Positions 6,709 through 14,770 of a stretch of 40,578 nucleotides of DNA are shown here, piece after piece. Numbering within the stretch: position 1 is the first letter of the stretch; each line of letters starts with the position of its first letter. The notes below the pieces were generated by a model. The model was not told the DNA's origin. It saw nothing but the letters and a program-made list of their open reading frames with translations, and made no database searches. Source of the DNA: Anaerolinea sp. (lineage in GTDB: Bacteria > Chloroflexota > Anaerolineae > Promineifilales > Promineifilaceae); the NCBI GenBank assembly GCA_014879875.1, contig JACSRF010000301.1, positions 1 to 40,578 of the forward strand. The letters run 5' to 3'. The position numbers and the translations under genes are program-made.

Positions 6709-7857
6709 GTGAAAGGCAATATCCTGGTAGTGGATGATGAGTTGGGTATCCGGCGAGGTTGCCAGCGGGCGCTGGAACCGGAAGGATACAATGTGGAAAC
6801 GGCCGTCTCCCTGCAAGAAGCGCGGCAAAAAATCAACTCATTTTCCTATGACCTGATCTTGCTCGATGTGATGATGCCCGACGGCCGGGGCATGGATTTG
6901 CTCGCGCCGATTCAAACCCAAGACCCGGAAACGGTGATCATCATCATCACCGGTTATGCCACGGTGGATCTGGCAGTACAGGCGATCAAAGGCGGCGCCT
7001 ATAATTTCATCTCCAAACCCTTTACCAGCGACCAATTGCTGCTGACGGTGAACCAGGGCCTGGAAAAGCGCCGTCTGTCGTTAGAAGCGCGGCGGTTACA
7101 GGCGGTTGAGCAGCAAGCCAAAGCCCTGGCCCAGGCCAAAGAGGAAGCAGAGCGCCTCAGTGAATTCAAATCGCGCTTCACCTTCATTGTGGCCCATGAA
7201 TTGCGCGCGCCGGTGGGGGGCGCGCAAAGCCTGCTGCGCGTCTTGACGCGCGGCAAAGCTGGCGTCCTCACAGACAAGCAGCGAGAAATTTTGCAACGTG
7301 TGGAAACGCGCCTGGACCAATTAATGGTGTTGATCAACGACTTGTTAGACCTGGCAGCCAGTAAGACGATGGCCGCCGATGAAACATTGCCCATGACGCC
7401 ATTAGGACCGGTTTTACGTGAGGTGATGAGCCATTTTGCTGTCGAAGCCGAGCAAAAACAGATTGTTCTGCATTATGAAGCGCCGGCCGAGAGTTTTGTG
7501 GTGCAGGCGACAGAACACGGGCTGACGCGCATTTTCAATAATCTGGTCGGCAATGCGATCAAGTATACGCCGGTGGGTGGCGTGGTCAGCGTGAGTGTGG
7601 CGGTTGTGCCCCCGCATAACGTGGCGATAACGGTCCGTGACACCGGCATTGGCATTCCGCAGGACGCTTTGCCGCATCTTGGCGAGGAGTTTTTCCGCGC
7701 GGAGAATGCGCGCCAATCGGCGACCATCGGCACCGGGCTGGGCCTGAGCATTGTGAAGCACATGGTCGCTTCTTTTGGCGGTTCGCTGACCATTGCGAGC
7801 GTTGAAGGGCAAGGCAGCGCGTTTACAATAGAGTTTCCCAGGTGTAACCCAGGTTAG
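6709..7857 (+). CDS. Receiver-histidine kinase hybrid, cytosolic
   Basis: A 382-residue protein with an N-terminal receiver (acidic D9/D10, phosphoacceptor D53 in LLLDVMMPDG, K at about 104 in SKPF), a coiled linker (about 118-152), then HisKA with H163 in VAHELRAP and a HATPase (NLVGNAIKYTP, DTGIGIP, GTGLGLS). There is no membrane helix, so the receiver is the input and H163 the later phosphate carrier, as in relay kinases. The start is GTG with GGAG six bases upstream. The last residues (CNPG) and the TAG stop are encoded inside palindromic repeat R3, so the C-terminus was probably reshaped by repeat insertion. Confidence 0.92.
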   Translation: MKGNILVVDDELGIRRGCQRALEPEGYNVETAVSLQEARQKINSFSYDLILLDVMMPDGRGMDLLAPIQTQDPETVIIIITGYATVDLAVQAIKGGAYNFISKPFTSDQLLLTVNQGLEKRRLSLEARRLQAVEQQAKALAQAKEEAERLSEFKSRFTFIVAHELRAPVGGAQSLLRVLTRGKAGVLTDKQREILQRVETRLDQLMVLINDLLDLAASKTMAADETLPMTPLGPVLREVMSHFAVEAEQKQIVLHYEAPAESFVVQATEHGLTRIFNNLVGNAIKYTPVGGVVSVSVAVVPPHNVAITVRDTGIGIPQDALPHLGEEFFRAENARQSATIGTGLGLSIVKHMVASFGGSLTIASVEGQGSAFTIEFPRCNPG

Positions 7858-7870
7858 CAACCTGGGTTAC
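7844..7870. repeat. Palindromic repeat R3, copy 1
   Basis: A 27-bp palindrome with 12-nt arms GTAACCCAGGTT and AACCTGGGTTAC around AGC. It recurs at 11741-11767 with one mismatch. This copy supplies the stop codon of the hybrid kinase (7855-7857). Partial look-alikes occur near 21217 and 37886. Confidence 0.85.
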
Positions 7871-7889
7871 AGGTTCAGGATGGAAGATC

Positions 7890-8972
7890 ATGACCAACCA
7901 CATGTCCGATGATTTGGCAAATGGCGGGGATGTTCGGCCGCCAACGGCCGTTTGGCAGCGTTGGGCGGGGTGGATCTTTGGCATTGGGCTGCTGGCGTTG
8001 ATTCTGTTTTATGGCGCGCGCGCGCTGCTGGTGGATGTAAAAGGACCGGCGCGCCTGGTGGTGTATGCTTTCAGCGCGCAAGAAGAGGCCCTGACGCAAG
8101 GAATATTCCCTGTTTTTACGCAGATGTGGGAAGCAGAAACAGGCCGTGAACTGACCATTGAAGGCGTATTTGGGCCTTCGGGCACATTGGCCGGGCAGAT
8201 TAATCTCGGCGCGCCGGCGGATGTGGTTGTGTTTAGCAATGCCCAACACGTCGTCTGGCTGCAAATGAGCCGGCGCGTGCAGCGGGATGCGCAACCCGTC
8301 GTCGTTGGCTGGACGCCGTTGGTGATTGTCACGCGCTCTGGCAACCCATATGGCTTGCATGGGTATGCAGACCTGGCGCAGGCTGATCTACGCCTGTTGC
8401 ACGCCGACCCGCGCAGTTCTGGCGTGGGCGAGTGGGCGGTGCTGGCTGAGTATGGAGATGCCTGGCTGGTAACGGGCGATCGGGAAACGGCCGTTGCCCA
8501 ACTCCAGGCCATTTGGGGGAACGTGCGTCTGTTAGGGGCGTCGGCGCGCGCCACGTTAACGCTGTTTGAACTGGGCGCGGGGGATGCCCTGATTACCTAT
8601 GAGCAAGATGCCTGGCTGGCGCAAGAGCGCGGCGTGCCCCTGGAGATCGTCATTCCCCAACGCACCATTATCGCCGAACACGTCGCCGTGATTGTGGATG
8701 ATAATGTGACCTATGCCGAACGGCCAGTTGTGCAGGCATTTTTAGATTTTCTGGTGAGCGCCGAGGGGCAGGCAATCTTGAGCAGCTATTATTTGCGCAC
8801 GGCAGCGACAACAAATTTGCCACCTCTAAGCCACTCTTTCACCATTGCCGATCTGGGTGGTTGGCCGCGAGCTTATACGGAACTGATCGAGGTCCTCTGG
8901 CAGGATAATATCGAGCCACGCCTGAACCTGGATGCGGCCCCGATGCTGTTGGACCCTGACGAACGGCCGTAA
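7890..8972 (+). CDS. Membrane-anchored sulfate/thiosulfate-binding-type (Sbp/CysP-like) protein
   Basis: A 360-residue protein with one N-terminal membrane segment (about residues 28-47) and a periplasmic-binding-protein fold. Family landmarks of the sulfate-binding group are FGPSG, the ADVVVFS strand, DPRSSG, the TYEQDAW region, and a C-terminal YYLRT followed by a GGW motif. No lipobox is visible, so it stays tethered by the helix. No ABC permease or ATPase gene is nearby, so a transport role is not supported locally. Next to two histidine kinases, an extracytoplasmic sensing role is plausible, as is an orphan oxyanion binder. GGAAG precedes the chosen ATG. Confidence 0.75.
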   Translation: MTNHMSDDLANGGDVRPPTAVWQRWAGWIFGIGLLALILFYGARALLVDVKGPARLVVYAFSAQEEALTQGIFPVFTQMWEAETGRELTIEGVFGPSGTLAGQINLGAPADVVVFSNAQHVVWLQMSRRVQRDAQPVVVGWTPLVIVTRSGNPYGLHGYADLAQADLRLLHADPRSSGVGEWAVLAEYGDAWLVTGDRETAVAQLQAIWGNVRLLGASARATLTLFELGAGDALITYEQDAWLAQERGVPLEIVIPQRTIIAEHVAVIVDDNVTYAERPVVQAFLDFLVSAEGQAILSSYYLRTAATTNLPPLSHSFTIADLGGWPRAYTELIEVLWQDNIEPRLNLDAAPMLLDPDERP

Positions 8973-9059
8973 CCACAAAGCCGTCGGCTGTATCTTGGCT
9001 GTCAACGCAAACGGCCGTATACTTCCTGAACGATGTAACGGGGAGCGTCAAAACTCCGA

Positions 9060-9065
9060 TATAAT
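9060..9065 (+). promoter_or_regulatory. Candidate -10 box upstream of the aminoglycoside-kinase-like gene
   Basis: TATAAT at 9060-9065 lies 35 bp before the ATG at 9100 in a 127-bp gap. I see no good -35 at the expected distance, so this is a weak prediction. Confidence 0.3.
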
Positions 9066-9099
9066 TTTTGTAAACAGCCATTTTATTGACAACGCAGGC

Positions 9100-10041
9100 A
9101 TGACATTTACAGCAGCGACACTCGCCACACTCATCCGGCAGCGCCAACCCCACCTGAGCGGAGAAGCTCATTTTGTGCCCATTCCTACCGGGAAATTTAA
9201 CATGTCTTACCGGGTCTTTGTGGACGATGTTACACTGATCCTGCGCATCGCTCCTCTACGCGCCACGACGCTTCTTTTTTACGAACGCAACATGATGCGC
9301 CAGGAGCCACAGTTACATGCGCTGCTGCAAGCAGAAACCAGGGTCCCCGTTGCCCGCGTGCTGGCCTTTGACGATTCGCATACCCTCATTGATCGTGATT
9401 TTATCTTAATGGAACAGTTACCAGGACGGCCGTTGACGGAAATGGGGCACGTCAACGTTAACCGTGTTTTGGGGCAGCTTGGCGATTACCTGGCGCAAGT
9501 CCATCGCCTGCACGCCACGCAGTATGGCTACCTCGGTCCCCACCACCCGATGCCTCCCCAAAACAATTGGGTCGATGCCTTTGCCATTATGTGGGGCAAG
9601 TTGATTGCGGACGTTGTTGCGGTGGGTTACTATGACGAAGAAGAAGCCACCTTCATGCAGCGCCTGCTGGATCATTACCTGATGATGTTTGATCAACCGG
9701 TGGCGTCTTGTTTGCTGCACATGGACGTGTGGCAGCAGAACATTCTGGTGGACGACGAAGGTGTGATCACCGGTCTGGTGGATTGGGATCGCGCTTTGTG
9801 GGGAGACCCGGAAATTGAATTTGCGGTGCTGGATTACTGTGGTATTTCTGGGCCGGCATTTTGGGAAGGATACGGCCGTGAACGTGACCAATCTCGTGAG
9901 ATAGCCATTCGCCAGACGTTTTATTTGTTGTATGAATTGCAAAAGTACATTGTCATTCGACACGGCCGTAATCAGGACCCGGCCGCCGCTTCCCGTTATA
10001 AACAACAAGTGTTACACATTGTGCAGCAACATCTGTTATAG
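9100..10041 (+). CDS. APH/choline-kinase-family phosphotransferase
   Basis: A 313-residue protein kinase-like small-molecule kinase. The catalytic loop is LHMDVWQQNIL (HxDxxxxN) and the metal-binding segment is DWDRALWGDP. The N-terminal lobe has RIAP and an ELP/EQLPG hinge-type stretch. This family phosphorylates aminoglycosides, choline, homoserine or other hydroxylated compounds; the substrate cannot be read from sequence. I start at ATG 9100, because the in-frame sequence back to 8932 overlaps the end of the binding-protein gene and does not look like protein. Neighbours give no pathway clue. Confidence 0.82.
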   Translation: MTFTAATLATLIRQRQPHLSGEAHFVPIPTGKFNMSYRVFVDDVTLILRIAPLRATTLLFYERNMMRQEPQLHALLQAETRVPVARVLAFDDSHTLIDRDFILMEQLPGRPLTEMGHVNVNRVLGQLGDYLAQVHRLHATQYGYLGPHHPMPPQNNWVDAFAIMWGKLIADVVAVGYYDEEEATFMQRLLDHYLMMFDQPVASCLLHMDVWQQNILVDDEGVITGLVDWDRALWGDPEIEFAVLDYCGISGPAFWEGYGRERDQSREIAIRQTFYLLYELQKYIVIRHGRNQDPAAASRYKQQVLHIVQQHLL

Positions 10042-10092
10042 TATACATAAAAGCGACATCTACCCGCGAGTAGTACCAAGAGGAGAAAGCAG

Positions 10093-11154
10093 ATGTTGAG
10101 GAAACGCTACTTATGGATCATCTTGATTGGCTTCTTATTAATGTTAACGGTGTTGGTTTTCGCCCGTTGGCGTAGCGAACAGGCGCAACAAACATTGTAC
10201 GTCGCCCCCACCACCATCCCTTGCGAGAGCAGCGCCGGCCCACGGCAATGTTACCTGGTTAATGAGGATTTGCAGGAAGAGTGGCGGGTGCAATATGAAG
10301 AAATCGCCAACTTTGCCTATGCGCCGGGATTTTTCTACGAACTGTTGGTGACGGAAACGCCCGGCACTTCCCCCGTGCAATTCACACTCGCCGAAGTTGT
10401 TACCGTGGAAGCGGCGACCATCAAAACGGTTTTGCTTGCGCCCGAACGAATGCCTTGCGACACGGTCGAATCGGGGCAATGTTATGCTTACAAAGAAGGG
10501 AACGTCGGTGACTGGCAGCCTTATCCACAAGAGATTGAGGGGTTTACTTACGAATCCGGCTATTACTATCAGCTTACCGTCGCCGAACGGCAGTCGGCCG
10601 CTCAGCCTGAACCGGCATGGACGAAGATGCAAGTCTTGCGCAAAAGCATGGAAGCGCCGGCATTGCCAACTGCTGCTGCCCCCGCGGAAACGGCCGTTCC
10701 CGAAACGGCCGATCTCGCCCCTGTGGTCACGGATCCCAATGCGCTGGCCTTCAAGCCGGTCGCCATTTTGAATCTGGGCATTCAGGCTGTTGTGCCCGCC
10801 ACCTGGACATTTGTGGGCGAAAACAGCCAGGCATGGAGCAGCGGTCCCTCGTCTTTTATCAACTTCACGGCCGCTCCCGGCAGCAGCGCCCGCGCGGCTC
10901 TGGAACAAATGCGCGCCGCCATGCAGACGGCCGCCGGGCAAACCGACCCTGGACAGTTGTTTGACGCCCAGGTCAACGGCCGTGCCTGGTCCATTTACAC
11001 TTGCAGCGATGGCAGCATAACCGCGGCCGCCGCGGCAACCCTGGAAGGCGCCACTGTATTTGTGGTCAGCCTCTTCGCCGACCCCGGTCAGCACGACATC
11101 ATTTTAGACGCTGTTTTGAATAACTTTGTGGTTGTCGGTCTCCCCACGCCTTGA
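10093..11154 (+). CDS. Membrane-anchored protein with two DUF4377-like domains
   Basis: A 353-residue protein with an N-terminal membrane anchor (about residues 6-24), outside which lie two similar modules (about 35-105 and 112-175). Each module has a Cys pair and the pattern PxxCxx...GxxQCY followed by W..Y..EI..F.Y..G..Y.L.V, which I recognise as DUF4377-like. A Pro/Ala-rich linker (about 190-215) then leads to a C-terminal domain of unknown type (about 230-350). No catalytic residues are evident. A strong AGAGGAGAAA ribosome binding site precedes the ATG. Function unknown; location on the outer face is inferred. Confidence 0.65.
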   Translation: MLRKRYLWIILIGFLLMLTVLVFARWRSEQAQQTLYVAPTTIPCESSAGPRQCYLVNEDLQEEWRVQYEEIANFAYAPGFFYELLVTETPGTSPVQFTLAEVVTVEAATIKTVLLAPERMPCDTVESGQCYAYKEGNVGDWQPYPQEIEGFTYESGYYYQLTVAERQSAAQPEPAWTKMQVLRKSMEAPALPTAAAPAETAVPETADLAPVVTDPNALAFKPVAILNLGIQAVVPATWTFVGENSQAWSSGPSSFINFTAAPGSSARAALEQMRAAMQTAAGQTDPGQLFDAQVNGRAWSIYTCSDGSITAAAAATLEGATVFVVSLFADPGQHDIILDAVLNNFVVVGLPTP

Positions 11155-11170
11155 GTACGCGGAACGTGAG

Positions 11171-11207
11171 GCGTGAAACGTGGTCGGAACCGCATCATGT
11201 TTCACGC
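11171..11207. terminator. Hairpin between convergent genes
   Basis: Arms GCGTGAAAC (11171-11179) and GTTTCACGC (11199-11207) pair perfectly around a 19-nt loop, in the 64-bp gap between convergent genes. It lacks a T-run. Its words match the GTGAAAC heptamer class at 431-474 and 20566-20606. It probably limits read-through in both directions. Confidence 0.5.
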
Positions 11208-11218
11208 GCTGCGCCGCA

Positions 11219-11719
11219 TCAGGTAGCCATGTGCGCCAACGATTCAATGCGCATGTCTTGCAGCCGCTGCCGAATCACCCCGGCCACTTTTTGCGTCATC
11301 AAATAGCCAAATTCAGCGTCATCCACAAACAGTTGCGCCAACTGCTGCCCATCCAGCGCCACAACTTTGCTGGGGGATACCGCTTTGGCGCCGGCCGTTG
11401 CCTGATTTGGTGGCAGCAATCCAGACCAACCAAACACCCCACCCGCGCCAACGTTGGAGATGACCATATCTTCTGTTTGCATCTCGCCGGTAAGCTGGTC
11501 AGCTACCCGGTGGGCGACGTTGCGCGCCGGCAGTTCCATCACAATGGCAATGTTTCCTTCTGTGACCAAGTAAATATGGTGCAGTTCAACGCCTTCATGA
11601 AACAAGTACGTCTCGGCAGCTACATCTTGCTCCGCAGCTGCTTGCGCCAACGCTGTGATGTGTTTCATGCTCAAACCGGCAAAAAAGGGATAGCGACGGA
11701 GTAGTTCTGGTGAAACCAT
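11219..11719 (-). CDS. Stand-alone cyclic-nucleotide-binding domain protein
   Basis: A 166-residue cNMP-binding beta-roll with no DNA-binding helix-turn-helix. The N-terminus (LLRRYPFFAGLS) and the stretch LFHEGVELHHIYLVTEGNIAI are typical of CRP-type effector domains, and the VFGWSGLL turn replaces the usual phosphate-binding GE-x-x-L core, so nucleotide binding is uncertain. AGGAG precedes the ATG. It is the last gene after the group 3 hydrogenase and its maturation protease, only 31 bp downstream, and is probably co-transcribed. It may sense a ligand or act as a protein partner in hydrogenase control. Confidence 0.82.
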   Translation of the reverse strand: MVSPELLRRYPFFAGLSMKHITALAQAAAEQDVAAETYLFHEGVELHHIYLVTEGNIAIVMELPARNVAHRVADQLTGEMQTEDMVISNVGAGGVFGWSGLLPPNQATAGAKAVSPSKVVALDGQQLAQLFVDDAEFGYLMTQKVAGVIRQRLQDMRIESLAHMAT

Positions 11720-11740
11720 TGTCTATTCTCCTGGTATAAA

Positions 11741-11767
11741 GTAACCCAGGTTAGCAACCTGGGCTAC
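11741..11767. repeat. Palindromic repeat R3, copy 2
   Basis: The same 27-bp palindrome as at 7844-7870, with one mismatch at 11764. On the minus strand it encodes the final residues (SPGC) and TAA stop of the maturation protease. It fills most of the gap to the cNMP-domain gene. Confidence 0.85.
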
Positions 11768-12245
11768 TGGTTAATTCGGCGAGTACGGCCGTTACCACCT
11801 TTGGCACGGCTGCGGCCACGGCCGGCGTCATCTCTTCGCTAAAATCCAGCACATTCGCCACCGTAATGGCATAGATCACCACCTCTTGCGGCAAATGCAG
11901 CCCCATCTCCCGGCCAGAATCCAACGCCGTGATCAACGTCGTGTCATGCGCCGATGCGCTGTGCTGCGTCGGGCTGATGGCGCGTAAATCTGCTAACGTC
12001 AACCGCTGCACAACCCCTGGCGGCGCGCCATTTTGCTCCATCAGCGCGTCCACAATGATCGCCCGGTCATAACCAACCATCATTTCCATCAGGCGCAGCC
12101 CGCCAACGCTCGCCTCGGTGACATGAACATCAGCCATTGATGATGGCGTGGCGTGCAGAGCTTTCTCCACCTCGTAAGCCACCCGCACGCCCACGCCATC
12201 ATCCGTCAAAATTGGATTACCCAGCCCAACGATCAATGTCTTCAT
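11751..12245 (-). CDS. [NiFe] hydrogenase maturation endopeptidase (HycI/HyaD/FrcD family)
   Basis: A 164-residue protease that removes the C-terminal tail of the large subunit after nickel insertion. The N-terminus MKTLIVGLGNPILTDDGVG carries the family GxGNxxxxDDG signature with its metal-binding acidic residue; the second acid is in IIVDALME, and the H of the third conserved region may be in the GLHLPQE stretch. It begins 3 bp after the group 3 large subunit, which has a 27-residue tail to cleave, whereas the group 4 large subunit has none. The last residues come from repeat R3, so the C-terminus is likely not conserved. Confidence 0.93.
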   Translation of the reverse strand: MKTLIVGLGNPILTDDGVGVRVAYEVEKALHATPSSMADVHVTEASVGGLRLMEMMVGYDRAIIVDALMEQNGAPPGVVQRLTLADLRAISPTQHSASAHDTTLITALDSGREMGLHLPQEVVIYAITVANVLDFSEEMTPAVAAAVPKVVTAVLAELTSSPGC

Positions 12246-12248
12246 AAC

Positions 12249-13745
12249 TTAAACAAACTGACTCACCCGCTCTACTTCATTGCCGGCCGCATCCCGCACA
12301 GTCACCTCCAGCGGCATCTGCCCCGGCAGCGAGTGCGTCGCGCAAGACATACACGGGTCATAATTGCGGAAAGCCATCTCAATGGTGTTCAGCAGCCCTT
12401 CCGTAATCACCGTCCCTTGTTTGATCAACCCTTGCGCCGCTTTCTTTACCGACATGGCAATGGGCGCGTAGTTGTTCGTTGTGCCGACGATCATGTTCAC
12501 TTTGGTCAGGATGCCATTCTCGTCGGTGACGTAATGGTGGGTCAGTGTGCCGCGCGGCGCTTCCACGCTGCCAATGCCTTCGGTGGGGGTGTTCTTGACA
12601 ATGACGCGCACATTGGGATCGGTGATTTCCGGGTCCTGGATTAGCTCTACCATCCGTTCGGCGGCATACAACAGTTCCACCAACCGCGCCCAGTGTGTAG
12701 CCAGACGATGATGGACGGGGGTGTAACGGCCGTTAACCTTCTTACTCCCCAACGTCTCATAAAACTTCTCAAAAAACGCCTGCGCTTGCGGCGTCGCCAT
12801 GCCATCGGCCGCATTCAGCCGCGACAACGGCGTAGCGCAATACACCCCGCTGTCATTGCCATCCACAAACCCCTTCCAGCCCACGCCCTTCAGGTACGGG
12901 AACTTCAGGTACGACCACGGCTCCACCCGTTCCGCCACGTGTTTCATATAATCAGTCGCCGGGTACTTCACAAACTCTTTCCCATCCGGGTCCACCACGC
13001 GGATCAGGCCGTCATAGAAGTTGGCGTGGTTATTCCCGTCCACCGTGCCCATGTAATAAGTGCGATGGGTAAACGCATCCGACAAAATCAGGTCAACATA
13101 CGCCTGATTTGCCAGCACCACATCCTCAAACAACTGCAAGCTAAACAGTGCAAACTCCACATTCTCCTTCGACCACGCCGCAATTTGCTGCCGTTCCGCT
13201 TCCGTGATCGCCCGGCTCCAACCACCCGGCATCCCGGCCACCGGATGCACGCCGCGCCCGCCAATCATCTTGATAATCTCATGGTTGCGCTTGCGGCAGG
13301 CGATCACCAACTTGCCAACTTCCACGCCAACTTTATGGATCACCCCCAAAATGTTGCGCTCGGCGGCGGGAGCGTCTGGCCCCAGCACAAAGTCTGGACC
13401 CCCCAGAGCATAAAAGTGTACGGTATGGTCTGTACAGTAAAAAGCTGAATAAAACAGTTCCCGCAGCTTCTTCACCGCGGACGATGGCTCTACGCCATAC
13501 AGCATGTCCAATGCCTTCGTCGCCGCCATGTGATGCGCTTCCGGGCACACGCCACAAATGCGGTTGGTAATACGCGGCATCTCTTCTGCCGGACGGCCGA
13601 CGCAAAATTGCTCAAACCCGCGCAGTTCTGGGATCTGGATGTACGCATTTTGCACATCCCCTGCGTCGTCGAGGAAGATCTCAATTTTGCCATGCCCTTC
13701 CAGGCGCGTAATGGGATCAATGGTGATACGTTTTGTCGTGTTCAT
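12249..13745 (-). CDS. mvhA: Group 3 [NiFe] hydrogenase large subunit (MvhA-like)
   Basis: A 498-residue catalytic subunit of the cytoplasmic, bidirectional/F420-nonreducing class. Nickel ligands are C64 and C67 in RICGVCPEAHH and C465 and C468 in DPCMSCATH. After H471, the expected cleavage point, a 27-residue tail remains, matching the adjacent protease gene. The N-terminal ITRLEGHGK is the usual large-subunit signature. Its start overlaps the small-subunit stop by one base (TGATG). With MvhG, MvhD and HdrABC it is expected to feed H2 electrons to the flavin of HdrA. Assignment to group 3c is by gene neighbourhood. Confidence 0.93.
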   Translation of the reverse strand: MNTTKRITIDPITRLEGHGKIEIFLDDAGDVQNAYIQIPELRGFEQFCVGRPAEEMPRITNRICGVCPEAHHMAATKALDMLYGVEPSSAVKKLRELFYSAFYCTDHTVHFYALGGPDFVLGPDAPAAERNILGVIHKVGVEVGKLVIACRKRNHEIIKMIGGRGVHPVAGMPGGWSRAITEAERQQIAAWSKENVEFALFSLQLFEDVVLANQAYVDLILSDAFTHRTYYMGTVDGNNHANFYDGLIRVVDPDGKEFVKYPATDYMKHVAERVEPWSYLKFPYLKGVGWKGFVDGNDSGVYCATPLSRLNAADGMATPQAQAFFEKFYETLGSKKVNGRYTPVHHRLATHWARLVELLYAAERMVELIQDPEITDPNVRVIVKNTPTEGIGSVEAPRGTLTHHYVTDENGILTKVNMIVGTTNNYAPIAMSVKKAAQGLIKQGTVITEGLLNTIEMAFRNYDPCMSCATHSLPGQMPLEVTVRDAAGNEVERVSQFV

Positions 13746-14770
13746 CAGCCTGCTCCTTTGCCATTGCCTGTCCGTGTCCGTCGCAGCGACGAATGCGCCA
13801 TGCTAAAGCGGTAAAACGTCCCGGCCGGGTCTACAATGCTGTCTAGCGCCGTTTCAATCTGCTGCTCCAGCTTCGCCTCATCATGCAGACCGGGCTTACC
13901 TGCCTCCAGGACTGAAGCAATCGCCGTGATCATCTTTGCTCCCTGATCCTCCACGCCAGGCGCCGGGCCATAGCAGCCACGACAGCCCATGCCCACCTGC
14001 GGGCACAACGCCCCACAACCGCCGCGCGTCGCTATCCCCAGGCACATGATCCCTTGTTCTAACAGGCAGATGTTCGGGTCGGGATTTACTTCATACGGCC
14101 GGTAGAAGCGTTCGATATGCTTCACATTGCGCTCGCGTGGGCACTCTTCACACAGCGCCACCATCTCTGCCCCGACAACGCCCGACGGTGGCAGGGGCGC
14201 GCCTTGGGTCAGTGCCGCAACCACTGCCTCCACCACCGCCCAAATCTGATGCGGTTCCGGCGGGCAACCAGGGATGGTGTAATCCACCTTCACCACCTGA
14301 TCCAACGACTTGACGGTATGATAGAAAACAGGAAGCGTCAACACGCCTTCCGCTACGTGGGTTATTGTTTGGGGCACAATGTTCCCAGGATTATCCAGCG
14401 ATGGGTTGTCCAGGTAGACCGTGTTAAACGTCGCTTCCTTCGTCGTCAGATTTGACAGCGCCGGAATACACCCCTCGTAGGCGCAAGAGCCAAAAGCCAC
14501 CAGCACCTTTGACTTTTGCCGCAGCAAATGGGCCATTTCTTCGTTTTCTGAGGTGCGAATGGCGCCATTAAACAGGCAGACGTCAATGTAACCATCAGGA
14601 TACCCCTGTACGTCCTTTACTTTGAAATCGGCGATGCAGGGGAAGAAGGCCAGGTCGAACACGGCGTCTACGTCCAGAATATGTTCATGGATGTTGAGCA
14701 GGGCGATCTCGCAGCCGCCACAAGAGGATGCCCAATACATGGCTAACTTGGGTTTGCCATTTTCACTCAT
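13745..14770 (-). CDS. mvhG: Group 3 [NiFe] hydrogenase small subunit (MvhG-like)
   Basis: A 341-residue electron-transfer subunit. The N-terminal WASSCGGCE holds the first two ligands of the proximal cluster, followed by FGSCAYEGC and PGCPPEPHQ. A C-terminal half with CEECPRER, CLLEQGIMCLG, GGCGALCPQVGMGCRGCYGP supplies further [4Fe-4S] sites, as in MvhG/FrhG. There is no signal peptide, so it is cytoplasmic. It overlaps mvhA by one base and mvhD by four bases, so all three are translationally coupled. Length is somewhat above the usual ~300 because of a Gly/Arg-rich C-terminal tail. Confidence 0.92.
   Translation of the reverse strand: MSENGKPKLAMYWASSCGGCEIALLNIHEHILDVDAVFDLAFFPCIADFKVKDVQGYPDGYIDVCLFNGAIRTSENEEMAHLLRQKSKVLVAFGSCAYEGCIPALSNLTTKEATFNTVYLDNPSLDNPGNIVPQTITHVAEGVLTLPVFYHTVKSLDQVVKVDYTIPGCPPEPHQIWAVVEAVVAALTQGAPLPPSGVVGAEMVALCEECPRERNVKHIERFYRPYEVNPDPNICLLEQGIMCLGIATRGGCGALCPQVGMGCRGCYGPAPGVEDQGAKMITAIASVLEAGKPGLHDEAKLEQQIETALDSIVDPAGTFYRFSMAHSSLRRTRTGNGKGAG

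Noticed and set aside
9100-10041. Antibiotic resistance gene
   Set aside because: The kinase fold is shared by many metabolic kinases and nothing in the neighbourhood suggests resistance.
12693-13448. A 756-bp open frame on the + strand inside mvhA
   Set aside because: Antisense shadow of the hydrogenase large subunit; His/Arg-rich and without a start signal.
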